Shown: positions 26,596 to 34,744 of the stretch, piece by piece
How the letters are laid out: every line of letters begins with the position of its first letter
Position numbering within the stretch: position 1 is the stretch's first letter
NCBI GenBank assembly: GCA_000497835.1
Contig: KI547171.1
Span: 284,895-348,894, forward strand
Length of the DNA: 64,000 bases
Reading direction: 5' to 3'
Origin: a gamma proteobacterium L18
Lineage (GTDB): Bacteria > Pseudomonadota > Gammaproteobacteria > Pseudomonadales > Pseudomonadaceae
Notes under the pieces: generated by a model
Seen by the model: only the letters and a program-made list of their open reading frames with translations
Told to the model about the DNA's origin: nothing
Databases searched by the model: none
Position numbers and translations under genes: made by a program

Positions 26596-27483
26596 TCAGG
26601 TAACGCGGGTAGTGGCCTCCAGAAAGGTCAGCAGTGGGTCGCTGAGCGTGGTGTCGGCGGTGCCGATGCTGAAGCCTTGGGAGAAGTGGTTGTGGTTGGG
26701 CAGCACCAGCAGTTCGGGGTTGAACCCGTGCTGGCTGACCAGCCGCGCAAACAGCTCGCCGGCCTGCACCTGCATCTGCGGCAGGTCCAGCTGGGTAAAG
26801 CCGATCAGCAGCGGGAAGGGCGCGCTCGACACATGGTCGACGGTGCTGGCACCGTCCCACACCGCCGGGTCGCTGCCAAAATAGGCTTCGTTGCGCGGGT
26901 CGGGGGTGTCGATGCTGAACTGCGCCCGCGCCTTGCCTTCCAGCCGGGCGTTGTAGGGGCCGGATAGCAGCACGGCGCCGCGGATGTTCCAGCCTTGCGG
27001 TTGAAACGCTTCGCGCAGCGCAACCGCCGCCACATGGGCGGCGCCCGCCGATTCGCCCATCAGCACGATGCGCGACGGGTCCACGGCAAACTCGCGGCCG
27101 TTGTCCTGCAGCCATTGCCACACCTGGCCCACGTCCTGCGGGCCGCACGGCCAGCGGCTTTCCGGCGCCAGCCGGTAGTTGGCCAGCACCACGGCATAGC
27201 CGTGGCGCGCCAGGAAGTGGCCGATGTTCTGCCGATGCGCTTTGCTGCCGCGAATGAAGCCGCCACCGTGGAAGAACGCCAGCACTGGCCAGCCGCCGGC
27301 TGGCGCAGTGCCGGTGGGCGTGAACAGGTCCAGGCGGTGGCGTTCGTGCGCCCCGTAGCTGAGGTCGACGTGCACGTTCGCAGGCTTGGCAGGCGGGGTG
27401 TCAGCGTAGAGTGCGGCAACGGCGGGCAAGTCATTGCCCACCTCGCGAATGCGCGCGGCCAGCGCTTCGCTCATGCCGCTCAT
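26596..27483 (-). CDS. Alpha/beta hydrolase (carboxylesterase, HSL-like)
   Basis: A 295-aa esterase-type alpha/beta hydrolase. The oxyanion motif HGGGF (FFHGGGFIRGS) and nucleophile elbow GESAGA are intact, and a His-rich loop LPNHNHFSQG near the C-terminus carries the catalytic His. No signal peptide. The ATG at 27483 shares ATGA with the upstream amidohydrolase stop, so the pair is translationally coupled; an ATG at 27474 is possible too. As last gene of the six-gene leftward aromatic operon it could hydrolyse an ester, or an enol-lactone or C-C bond produced by ring opening; the fold alone cannot decide. Confidence 0.87.
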   Translation of the reverse strand: MSGMSEALAARIREVGNDLPAVAALYADTPPAKPANVHVDLSYGAHERHRLDLFTPTGTAPAGGWPVLAFFHGGGFIRGSKAHRQNIGHFLARHGYAVVLANYRLAPESRWPCGPQDVGQVWQWLQDNGREFAVDPSRIVLMGESAGAAHVAAVALREAFQPQGWNIRGAVLLSGPYNARLEGKARAQFSIDTPDPRNEAYFGSDPAVWDGASTVDHVSSAPFPLLIGFTQLDLPQMQVQAGELFARLVSQHGFNPELLVLPNHNHFSQGFSIGTADTTLSDPLLTFLEATTRVT

Positions 27484-28712
27484 GCCCGTGCTTCCGGGGT
27501 TTTGTACAGCTGGCCGTCCTTCATGATCAGGGCGATGTTGTGCTTGTCCTGCAGCACGGTGACGTCCTCGGTGGGGTCGCCCTTGATCATCAGCAGGTCG
27601 GCCAGATAACCGGGCTTGATCAGGCCCAGTTCGTCGCCCATGCCCATGATCTGCCCGCCCAGTTCGGTGGCGGCCTGCAGCACTTCCAGCGGGGTGTAGT
27701 CGAAGTGACGTACCCACAGCTCGAGGTCGCGGGCGTTGCGGCCGTTGGGGTTGAACGGGAAGCCATAATCGCCACCCGGCAGCAGGCGGATGCCACGGGC
27801 GCGCAGCTTGGGCACCAGGGCTTTCTGGTGTTCCAGCACGATGGCAGCGTCGGCCTTCATGTGGCTCATGTCGAAGTGCGGCGGCGGGTTGGCGTCCAGG
27901 GTGGCCTGGATGATGCCGATGGTGGGCGCGACGAAGATCTCGTCCTTGCGCGATTCCAGCAGGTCCAGGCCTTCTTCGTCGGCGTAGGTGCAGTGGTACA
28001 GCACGCGGAAGCCGCTGCGCACGCCGATCTTCACGGCTTCGGCGCCGTGGGCGTGGCCGGTCAGCCAGACGTTGGACTCGCGCGCCTGCTCGCCGGCGGC
28101 CATCAGTTCGTCGGCCTCGTACAGCAGCTCGTGGGAGGCGCCGGGCTTGAGTGCGCTTTCACCGGAGATCAGGAACTTGACGGCCTTGGCGCCCAGCTCG
28201 GCGCACTCCTTGACGAAGCTGCGCATGCCATCGGCACCGCGCTGGTTGCCTTCGACCTTGCCTGGGTCCAGCTCGGTTTCGTTCGGCGGCTCGCGCTCTA
28301 CCGACGAGGGAATCAGGCGCGGACCGGGCATGCCGCCGGAAACGATATGGGCGTTGAGGCTGATCTCCAGGGACTTGCTCAGGGCGCCGGCGGAGTAGGC
28401 GCTGGTGAAGCCGTGGTCCAGCAGGATACGGGCGTTGCGGGCGGCGGTCAGGGCCAGTTCTTCGGGCGGCAGGTACATGCCGGGGACGAACTTTTCCACC
28501 GACGTCGGCCAGGTGATGTGGGCGTGGGGTTCGACCAGGCCGGGCATCACCACGTGGTGGGTGCAGTCGAAGATACGCGCGTCATGGGCCGATACGGTCT
28601 GCGGCGCACGGGCCACTTCGGTGATGCGGTTGCCTTCAACGCGGATCTCGCCGGCGAAGGCAGCGGCACCGCTGCCATCGAAGATGCGGGCATTGCGGAA
28701 TACGACGTTCAT
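27480..28712 (-). CDS. Metal-dependent amidohydrolase (imidazolonepropionase/prolidase-like)
   Basis: A 410-aa amidohydrolase-superfamily enzyme. Metal-site blocks: PGLVEPHAHITWP (HxH), a Lys in LGAKAVKFLISGES, GHAHGAEAV, YHCTYADEEG, and the late Asp in LLPGGDYGFPF. The TIM-barrel core is flanked by the small beta domain at both ends (NVVFRNARIFDGSG at the start, ADLLMIKGDP near the end). The ATG at 28712 has AAGGA eight bases upstream; an earlier in-frame ATG (28742) lacks one. The gene lies in the aromatic operon after the monooxygenase (42-base gap). Its role could be hydrolysis of a ring-opened lactone or amide; no specific substrate can be assigned. Confidence 0.87.
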   Translation of the reverse strand: MNVVFRNARIFDGSGAAAFAGEIRVEGNRITEVARAPQTVSAHDARIFDCTHHVVMPGLVEPHAHITWPTSVEKFVPGMYLPPEELALTAARNARILLDHGFTSAYSAGALSKSLEISLNAHIVSGGMPGPRLIPSSVEREPPNETELDPGKVEGNQRGADGMRSFVKECAELGAKAVKFLISGESALKPGASHELLYEADELMAAGEQARESNVWLTGHAHGAEAVKIGVRSGFRVLYHCTYADEEGLDLLESRKDEIFVAPTIGIIQATLDANPPPHFDMSHMKADAAIVLEHQKALVPKLRARGIRLLPGGDYGFPFNPNGRNARDLELWVRHFDYTPLEVLQAATELGGQIMGMGDELGLIKPGYLADLLMIKGDPTEDVTVLQDKHNIALIMKDGQLYKTPEARA

Positions 28713-28754
28713 GGACTGTTCCTTGTAGTTGTAAGCAGTCACGGCTGAATGGGG

Positions 28755-30293
28755 TCAGGCAGTCAAACGGTGCAGCAGCTCGCGTTGCAGGGTGATCAGC
28801 GGGCCGACGCCGGCGGCGGTCGCGTACACATAGTGGTCCGGGCGCACCAGGGCGGCGGTCACGTTGTGGCGCGTGAACCAGGCGGCCAGCAAGCCGTCTG
28901 CTTCGGTCAGCGTCTGGCTGTCGAGCACCACGCGCTGCATGCCGGTGGTGGCTTGCAACTGCGCATCCAGGCCCAGGCCCGGGTCGGTCACCACCAATCG
29001 CCAGCCACCGCCCAGCACGTCATCCATGCGCTGGCGGCTGCCGTCGCGCAGCAACCACGGCTGCGGGAACAGGCTGCCGGCCGCGGGGCTGTCGACCAGC
29101 AGGCCGGTGGTCAGGCGCGGCAGGATATCCTGACGCGGGGTAGGGCGCACGCTGCCGCCTTGCTCGTCCAATAGACGTGCATCGCGGGCACGGGCCTTGT
29201 CCACGTCGCGCTCGCAAATCACCGCGCCGACTGACTTGATGGTGGTGGTCAGTTGGCGCACGTGTTCCTTGCGCTCGGTGCTGTAGCTGTCCAGCAAGGC
29301 TTCGGCAGCCTGGCCCTGCACGCGGCCGTCGAGCACCGCTCGCAGTTTCCAGATCAGGTTGCTGACGTCACGTACGCCCTGGCACATGCCCTGGCCCAGG
29401 AACGGCGGTTGCTGGTGCGCGGCGTCGCCGGCGATGAACACCCGGCCCACGCGCCAGTTCTCGGCCACCAGGGCGTGGAAACGGTAACTGGCCTGGCGCC
29501 ACAGTTGCGCGTCCTGCGGGCCGATCCAGCGTTCCAATAATGCCCAGGCGCCTTCGGGGGTGGCGGCCTGCACCGGGTCTTCACCCGGCTTGAGCGAGAT
29601 CTCCCAGCGGCGGTGGTTGCCCGGGCCCATGACGAACGAGCAGGGGCGCTCGGGTTCGCAGTACTGCACGCTGGTGGTGGGCAGCTTGGCCAGGCCCTGT
29701 TCGTTGGCCAGCACATCGACCACCAGCCACGGCTCGTCGAAGTCCAGGTCTTGCAGGGTCAGGCCGACCTGTTCGCGCACGGTGCTGGAGGCGCCGTCGC
29801 AGCCGATCAGGTAGCGCGCCTTGACGGTCTTGTGCTCGCCGTTTTCGGCCTTGAGCGTCAAGGTCACGTCGTCGGCGCTTTGCTGCAGGGTTTCAAGCTT
29901 CATGCCGGTTTCAACGGTGACGCTGGCCAGCGTGGCGATCTTGCGGCGCAGCACGGCTTCCACCGGCGGCTGGGTAAACACCACCGACGGCTGGTGGGCC
30001 TGAGGGTAAGGCTCGGGCACCACGGTCATGCGGCGGATCATCTGCCCGTCCAGGCCGTAGTAGCAGGAGTCGGTGAACGGCTCGCAGTACTGCGCCACTT
30101 CCTCGCCGATGCCCAGGTGCTGGAACACCCGCAGAATCTCGTGGTCCAGCGCGATGGCGCGCGGCTTGTCGTACACGTCATGGGCGCGGTCGCACACATA
30201 GACGCTCACGCCCGCCTGGCCCAGCAGCGCGGCGGCAATGGCCCCCGAGGGGCCGAAGCCTGCGATGGCTACATCGTAGATATCGGCCGCCAT
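28755..30293 (-). CDS. FAD-dependent aromatic monooxygenase (MhpA/FdeE-like)
   Basis: A 512-aa class A flavin hydroxylase. FAD-binding GFGPSG (residues 12-17), the DG motif in YLIGCDGASSTVRE, and the GD motif in RVFIAGDAAHQQPPFLGQGM are all present; the C-terminal thioredoxin-like domain is also there. These enzymes add a hydroxyl next to an existing phenolic OH, using NAD(P)H and O2, to prepare a ring for extradiol cleavage. The neighbouring dioxygenase and FAH-family hydrolase fit that scheme. The gene order amidohydrolase, dioxygenase, FAH hydrolase, monooxygenase resembles, from memory, the naringenin (fde) cluster of Herbaspirillum, where FdeE is the A-ring hydroxylase. The substrate is inferred. 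Confidence 0.88.
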   Translation of the reverse strand: MAADIYDVAIAGFGPSGAIAAALLGQAGVSVYVCDRAHDVYDKPRAIALDHEILRVFQHLGIGEEVAQYCEPFTDSCYYGLDGQMIRRMTVVPEPYPQAHQPSVVFTQPPVEAVLRRKIATLASVTVETGMKLETLQQSADDVTLTLKAENGEHKTVKARYLIGCDGASSTVREQVGLTLQDLDFDEPWLVVDVLANEQGLAKLPTTSVQYCEPERPCSFVMGPGNHRRWEISLKPGEDPVQAATPEGAWALLERWIGPQDAQLWRQASYRFHALVAENWRVGRVFIAGDAAHQQPPFLGQGMCQGVRDVSNLIWKLRAVLDGRVQGQAAEALLDSYSTERKEHVRQLTTTIKSVGAVICERDVDKARARDARLLDEQGGSVRPTPRQDILPRLTTGLLVDSPAAGSLFPQPWLLRDGSRQRMDDVLGGGWRLVVTDPGLGLDAQLQATTGMQRVVLDSQTLTEADGLLAAWFTRHNVTAALVRPDHYVYATAAGVGPLITLQRELLHRLTA

Positions 30294-30296
30294 GGC

Positions 30297-31163
30297 TCAG
30301 GCTCCTTCGGCCAGGATCGGGTTGCGCAGCAGGCCGACGTTTTCGATTTCCACTTCCACCACGTCACCGGCCTTCATCCACAGTTGCGGGGTGCGCGCCT
30401 GGCCGACGCCGGCCGGGGTGCCCATGGCGATGACGTCGCCCGGTTCCAGGGTCAGGCATTCGGACAGCAGCGAGATGGTTTCGGCCACCGACCAGATCAT
30501 GTCGCTGGTGGTGGCGTCCTGCATGATCTCGCCGTTCAGGCGGCACTGGATGCGCAGGCCGGTGGCGCCGGCAGGCAGCTCGTCAGCGGTGACCACGACC
30601 GGGCCCAGGGCGCCGGTGTCGTCGAAGTTCTTGCCGATGGTCCACTGCGGGGTGCGCTTCTGGTAGTCACGTACCGACATGTCGTTGAAGCAGGTGTAGC
30701 CGAACACGTAGTCCAAGGCATCGGCCTGGGCCACATGGCGTGGCACCTTGGCGCCGATGACCACGGCAAGCTCCGCCTCGAAGTCGAAGCGCTCGGAGAC
30801 CTTGGGCAGGCGGCCGGCCACTTCGTGGGCCATCAGCGAGGTTTTGCCACGGTAGAAGAACCACGGGTATTCAGGCTTGCCGCGACCGCTTTCGTTGGCG
30901 TGGTCGAAGTAGTTCAGGCCCAGGCAGATAGTCTTGCCCGGCTCGGGCACCAGCGGCGCCAGTTGCAGGTCAATCAGCGGCAGGCGCGGGGCCTGGCTGT
31001 CGGCGGCGGCCAGGGCCGCTTCGTTCAGGTCGATGCCTTGTTCCAGTGCCTGGCGCAGGTCGGCCGGTACGTGGGGCAGGGCGGCGTTGAGGTCGATGAC
31101 CTGGTCGCCTTCGATCAGGCCCAGGCGTGGGGTGCCATTGTGCAGAAAGGTGGTGAATTTCAT
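30297..31163 (-). CDS. Fumarylacetoacetate hydrolase-family protein
   Basis: A 288-aa FAH-fold enzyme, cytoplasmic. Metal ligands are in the FDFEAELAVVIG segment (Glu-x-Glu) with an Asp in CFNDMSVRDYQ; the catalytic loop KTSLMAHEV and the strand GDVIAMGTPAGVG are family marks. Members hydrolyse C-C bonds in ring-fission products or decarboxylate/hydrate oxo-acids, which suits the position directly after the extradiol dioxygenase (2-base gap) and before the monooxygenase (3-base gap). The first base of the ATG belongs to an AATAACAA Hfq/Crc-type motif, so translation is probably under catabolite control. Confidence 0.9.
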   Translation of the reverse strand: MKFTTFLHNGTPRLGLIEGDQVIDLNAALPHVPADLRQALEQGIDLNEAALAAADSQAPRLPLIDLQLAPLVPEPGKTICLGLNYFDHANESGRGKPEYPWFFYRGKTSLMAHEVAGRLPKVSERFDFEAELAVVIGAKVPRHVAQADALDYVFGYTCFNDMSVRDYQKRTPQWTIGKNFDDTGALGPVVVTADELPAGATGLRIQCRLNGEIMQDATTSDMIWSVAETISLLSECLTLEPGDVIAMGTPAGVGQARTPQLWMKAGDVVEVEIENVGLLRNPILAEGA

Positions 31164-31170
31164 TGTTATT
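31163..31170 (-). promoter_or_regulatory. Hfq/Crc-type A-rich motif at start codon
   Basis: AATAACAA on the minus strand, overlapping the first base of the FAH-family start codon. Confidence 0.45.
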
Positions 31171-32071
31171 GTCCTTGCTCTGGGGAGGTGAAGAAGATGT
31201 TGCGCTGGGCGTCCTTGAGGGCCGCTGACGGCGGTTGGGAGATGCCCCACTGGTCCACGCGGCCTTCGGGCCAGGTCCAGTCGCCCGGCGCGCCGGCCTG
31301 GTAGCTGTCGTCGATCTGCTCGACGTCGGCGGTGTATTCGATGACTTCGCCGAACGGGCCGATGAAGTAGTTGAACGCATTGTTGCCGGGGCCATGGCGG
31401 CCTGGGCCCCATTCAATCGGGTGCTGGGCGTCGCGCATGCGGCCACCGCCGCGCATCACCGATTCCAGGTCGGGCATCAGGAAGGCGATGTGGTTGAGCG
31501 CGTCGTTGTCGGTCACGCCCAGGGCGATGGAGTGGTGGTCGCGGTCGCAGTTGAGGAAGGCCATGATCTTGGTGCGGTCGGACAGGCGGAAGTCCAGCAC
31601 GCGCTCGAAGAAGGCCTGGGACTGCGCCACGTCGTGGCTGTTGAGTACCGCGTGGGCCAGGCGGATGGGGCGGTCGCTGGCTTCGAAGGCCTGGCCGCGC
31701 TCGTCGCCGTGCACCACGCGCAGGATGCGGCCGTGGGGGTCGCGCAGGGTCAGGGCGATGCCGCCGCCCGGCTCGCTCACGCTGACCTGGTCTTCAATGA
31801 TCTGCCCGCCGTTGGCCAGCGCCGCTTCGCGAATCTGCCCCAGGGCGTCGGCATCGCGGGCGCGCAGGGTGACGTTGCGGATGGCCAGGTGGTCGGCCTG
31901 GTGCAGCGCCAGCAGGTGGTGATCGGCGCCGGTGCCCTTGAGGTAAAGGGCGGTGTCGGTGCGGGCGGCGATGTCCAGGTGCCAGACGCGGGTGTAGAAG
32001 TCCTCCGCGAGTGCCAGGTCCGGTACGTCCAGCGCAACGCTGCGCAATGCCTGAATCCATTTGGAAGCCAT
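31166..32071 (-). CDS. Extradiol ring-cleavage dioxygenase (VOC family)
   Basis: A 301-aa type I extradiol dioxygenase with two VOC modules. The N-terminal module spans residues 1-130. In the C-terminal module the iron ligands are visible as His in LAHAVLNSHDV, His in ALNHIAFLMPDLES and Glu in FGEVIEYTADV; a further conserved His/Tyr pair is in DHHSIALGV and NYFIGPFG. It should open a catecholic ring next to the hydroxyls (meta-cleavage). It lies second in the tight leftward operon, with 2-3 base gaps on both sides. By order it corresponds to the dioxygenase of flavonoid degradation clusters, but other catechols (for example hydroxylated phenylpropionates) are possible. Confidence 0.9.
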   Translation of the reverse strand: MASKWIQALRSVALDVPDLALAEDFYTRVWHLDIAARTDTALYLKGTGADHHLLALHQADHLAIRNVTLRARDADALGQIREAALANGGQIIEDQVSVSEPGGGIALTLRDPHGRILRVVHGDERGQAFEASDRPIRLAHAVLNSHDVAQSQAFFERVLDFRLSDRTKIMAFLNCDRDHHSIALGVTDNDALNHIAFLMPDLESVMRGGGRMRDAQHPIEWGPGRHGPGNNAFNYFIGPFGEVIEYTADVEQIDDSYQAGAPGDWTWPEGRVDQWGISQPPSAALKDAQRNIFFTSPEQGQ

Positions 32072-32074
32072 AAA

Positions 32075-33121
32075 TCAACCCCTGCCTGTGTGAGTCGAGA
32101 GTGCGAGAAAACGTTGGGCGTTGCCGTGCAGCAGCGCCTGGATATCGGTGTCGTTCAGGCCGCATTCGGCCAGGCGTGCCACGGGTGTGCGTTCGTGGAA
32201 ATTGAACGGGTAGTCGCTGCCCAGCAGCAGTTGGCTGGCGCCGAACTTGTCGATCAGGTGGCGCAGGGTCGGGGCGTCGAATACCTGGGTGTCGAAGTAC
32301 AGCTGGCGCGCCTGCTCGCTGGGCGAAACGGCGATGCTGTCGCGCAGGGTGGGAAAGGTTTTCCAGCCTTGTTCCAGGCGCGGCAGCAATGAGGCGAAGG
32401 TGCCGCCGCCGTGGCTGAAGGCCAGGCGCAGGCCGGGGCAGTCACGCAGCAGGTTGCCGGTAATCACTGCAGCGGCGGCCAGGCCGACGTCGCTGGGGTA
32501 GGCCAGCACTTGCTGCAACTGCGCAGGGCCGCTGAGGCGGTCCATGCCGCAGGGCTTGAGGGCGTGCACGAACACCGGCACGTCCAGCGCCACGCAGGCC
32601 TGGAAGAAGGGGCGCAGGCTGGGGTCGGCCAGGGTCAGGCCGTTGATGTTGCTGCCCAGCTCGACCGCGACCATGCCCAAGGTGCTCACGGCGTATTCGA
32701 GTTCGGCGATGGCCAGGTCAACGTCCTGCAGCGGCACGGCGGCCATGCCCAGCAAGGCACCGCCACTTTCGTCGCACAGCTGGGCAATGGATTCGTTGAT
32801 ATAACGCAGCAGGGGTTGGGCGTGGTGCGCCGGCATCCAGTAGCTGAGCAGTTCGGGCATCGGCGAGATGACCTGGTGCGCCAGGCCCATGCCCGGCAGG
32901 TCGGCCAGGCGGCGTGGCAGGCTCCAGCATTGGTCGGACACGGTGCGGTACTGCTTGCCGTCGATCATCACGTGGCAGTGGCAATGGCCATCGTGGGAGG
33001 GCGCCTGCAGCATGGAGGGCCAGCCGGCAGGTACATGCTTGTCGGCCCAGGCGGGGAACTGGCCGGGGACGAAGTGGGCGTGGATATCGGTGCCCAGGTC
33101 TTTAGCGAGCTGGAAGGTCAT
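32075..33121 (-). CDS. Amidohydrolase-2 / ACMSD-like protein
   Basis: A 348-aa amidohydrolase of the aminocarboxymuconate-semialdehyde-decarboxylase type. HxH is at residues 14 and 16 (TDIHAHFVPG), a second His in VFVHALKP, a third in FSHGGGTFASL and the Asp in LLGSDYPFNF: the full one-metal set. Such enzymes decarboxylate or hydrate ring-fission products. It is the first gene of the operon after the AT-rich promoter at 33125-33215, with the dioxygenase three bases behind it. The start codon context (ATGACCTTCCAGCTC) is partly mirrored by a relic start at 47157, discussed there. Confidence 0.88.
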   Translation of the reverse strand: MTFQLAKDLGTDIHAHFVPGQFPAWADKHVPAGWPSMLQAPSHDGHCHCHVMIDGKQYRTVSDQCWSLPRRLADLPGMGLAHQVISPMPELLSYWMPAHHAQPLLRYINESIAQLCDESGGALLGMAAVPLQDVDLAIAELEYAVSTLGMVAVELGSNINGLTLADPSLRPFFQACVALDVPVFVHALKPCGMDRLSGPAQLQQVLAYPSDVGLAAAAVITGNLLRDCPGLRLAFSHGGGTFASLLPRLEQGWKTFPTLRDSIAVSPSEQARQLYFDTQVFDAPTLRHLIDKFGASQLLLGSDYPFNFHERTPVARLAECGLNDTDIQALLHGNAQRFLALSTHTGRG

Positions 33122-33124
33122 GGT

Positions 33125-33215
33125 GATGGCTGTTTTTATGATTGTGTGGAAAGATCCTATATAAAATGATTTTTATCGGCAATATAAAATATTAAAAAAT
33201 GCTGTATCGGTTTTC
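33125..33215 (-). promoter_or_regulatory. Promoter/operator of the aromatic operon (copy A)
   Basis: Read on the minus strand: TGTACGAAAACCGATACA (33199-33216), then an AATATTTTATATT palindrome, TTGCCG as -35, 17 bases, TAGGAT as -10 and an ACAATCATAAAAA leader. The same elements in the same order occur at 47160-47256 upstream of the porin/GH1 genes, so both are read by one regulator. Confidence 0.6.
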
Positions 33216-33260
33216 GTACAACATCCCAGGCCCCGTTCATGGGGGCCTGGACGCTGCTGT

Positions 33261-33686
33261 TCAGCGTGCCGCCAGGCCCGCCGAGTCGATGCCTGCAGTC
33301 ACAATCAGCTCGTCCTCATCGCCTGTCCCACCCGATGCGCCAATGGCCCCCAGCACGTTGCCGGAAGCGTCTAGCACCAGCATTGCGCCGGTTTGCGGAA
33401 TAAACGGGTGGCTGGAGCTGGTGGCGATCGAGCCGAAGAAAGCTGGCATTTCACTGGCTTTCTTTGCTAATAATCGAGTGTTGGCGCCCATGCCGATGGC
33501 GGCGCAGGCCTTGCCGGTGGCGATGGTCATGCGCAGGGCGGTGGCCCCATCCTCACGGGCGGCAGTGATCACGGTGCCAGCGGCATCCACCACGACAATG
33601 GCCATGGGCCGGAACTGATGGCTGCGTGCGGCCTGCAAGGCGCCGCGCAGAGCGGCCTGAGCCTGATCGAGGGTAAGGGTAGGCAT
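33261..33686 (-). CDS. GlcG/HbpS-family protein
   Basis: A 141-aa GlcG/HbpS-like protein. The fold's repeated blocks are visible: MAIVVVDAAGTVITAAREDG, the helix TIATGKACAAIGMG and the ending LVLDASGNVLGAIGASGGTG. Homologues accompany many catabolic operons (glycolate, diol and aromatic genes), bind haem or cofactor in some cases, and have no agreed role. No signal peptide. It precedes the aromatic operon on the same strand, with the promoter copy A between, and is divergent from a GntR-type regulator; an ATATTAAATG/TGTATC stretch lies in that 108-base gap. It may be made from the same regulatory region. Confidence 0.85.
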   Translation of the reverse strand: MPTLTLDQAQAALRGALQAARSHQFRPMAIVVVDAAGTVITAAREDGATALRMTIATGKACAAIGMGANTRLLAKKASEMPAFFGSIATSSSHPFIPQTGAMLVLDASGNVLGAIGASGGTGDEDELIVTAGIDSAGLAAR

Positions 33687-33794
33687 GACGGTTCCTTTTT
33701 ATATATTAAATGAACGGTGTGGCTGTATCTGATATGATTGGCTGCGCAATCGCAACCCCGACTGCTTGTTTTTCATTCTCTGGTGCACCTACCC

Positions 33795-34502
33795 ATGGCT
33801 CGAACCCCTGCTGTCAGCATCGATAATCGCCCCTCCACCCGCGCCACCGACCTCTATGATCAGTTGCGCGCTGACTTGATCAACGGTCAGCTGGAGCCGG
33901 GCAGCAAGCTGGTGATCGATGCCTTGGCGGGTCGCTACGCCACCAGCGCCACGCCGTTGCGCGAAGCGCTGAACCGGCTGATTTCCGACGGCCTGGTGGA
34001 AAAGCGCGAACTGCGTGGTTTTGTCGTGGCCGAGGTCAGCGAGCAGGACCTGGTGGAAATCACCAAGACCCGCTGCTGGCTGGAAGAGATTGCCCTGCGC
34101 GAGTCCATTGCCCGCCGTGATCGGGCGTGGGAAGAGGAGGTGGTGATTGCCCACCACCGCCTGGCGCGCACGCCGCGCTCGCTGTCCCAGGAGCATTTCG
34201 AGGACAACCCCGATTGGGAACCGGCGCATCGCGCGTTTCACCGGGCGTTGATTGGCGGCTGTGGGTCGCGCTGGTTGTTGGCGTTCTGTGATCAGTTGGC
34301 TGACCAGCATCACCGCTATCGCACCCTGTCGGCGCCGCAAGCGTTTACGGCCAAGCGCGATGTGAAGTCCGAGCACCAGCAGATCATGGAAGCGGCGGTG
34401 GAAGGGCGGGCGGACGAGGCGGTGGGGTTGTTGCGCGGGCATATTGAGCGCACGGCGAGCATTGTTCGGGCGGATTCGCCGCTGTTCAATCAGGGGCGGT
34501 GA
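33795..34502 (+). CDS. GntR-family regulator, FCD type
   Basis: A 235-aa GntR/FadR-type regulator. The winged HTH (ATDLYDQLRADLINGQLEPG, then LAGRYATSATPLREALNRL and GLVEKRELRGFVVAEVS) spans residues 15-85. The all-helical FCD domain follows, with metal-type residues in EPAHRAFHRALIG and EHQQIMEAAVEGRADEAV; FCD domains bind carboxylic acids. The ATG at 33795 begins the HTH region; the frame is open upstream to 33738 without family character. It is divergent from the GlcG-like gene and adjacent to the aromatic operon, so an organic-acid intermediate of that pathway is a plausible effector. A TATGAT -10-like hexamer lies at 33733. Confidence 0.9.
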   Translation: MARTPAVSIDNRPSTRATDLYDQLRADLINGQLEPGSKLVIDALAGRYATSATPLREALNRLISDGLVEKRELRGFVVAEVSEQDLVEITKTRCWLEEIALRESIARRDRAWEEEVVIAHHRLARTPRSLSQEHFEDNPDWEPAHRAFHRALIGGCGSRWLLAFCDQLADQHHRYRTLSAPQAFTAKRDVKSEHQQIMEAAVEGRADEAVGLLRGHIERTASIVRADSPLFNQGR

Positions 34503-34566
34503 GGTTCGACGATGTCTTTGTGTTGTTGTCGAATCATGTGAATTTGATATTTACATTAAGGCCACC

Positions 34567-34594
34567 ATCGAGCGCCGCCCGCGCGGCGCTCGAT
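34567..34594. repeat. ATCGAGCGCCGC palindrome
   Basis: 12-base arms around 4 bases, downstream of the GntR gene. The same core occurs in the 46-base palindrome at 44039-44084 and in both arms of the element at 56526-56887. It could act as a transcript end. Confidence 0.7.
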
Positions 34595-34671
34595 CTCATG
34601 CACACAGAAAATCCCCAGCCTAGCCCCCGCACGCCCCCCCATCCCAAACAAAAACCTCCCCCCATCCCTCC

Positions 34672-34711
34672 TTGACAACCCCTCCACACACCCCTATAAA
34701 GAACATGTTCA
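34672..34711 (+). promoter_or_regulatory. Sigma-70 promoter with TetR-type operator
   Basis: TTGACA (34672-34677), 17 bases, TATAAA (34695-34700), directly followed by the perfect palindrome GAACATGTTC (34701-34710). The same promoter-plus-palindrome layout occurs at 38426-38466 beside the TetR gene, so TetR probably blocks both at the start of transcription. Confidence 0.65.
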
Positions 34712-34723
34712 TAAATGATCAAT

Positions 34724-34731
34724 AACAATAA
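34724..34731 (+). promoter_or_regulatory. Hfq/Crc-type A-rich motif
   Basis: AACAATAA, 13 bases before the ATG at 34745, just ahead of its AAGGG ribosome site. Confidence 0.45.
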
Positions 34732-34744
34732 AGGGTGTGATCAT

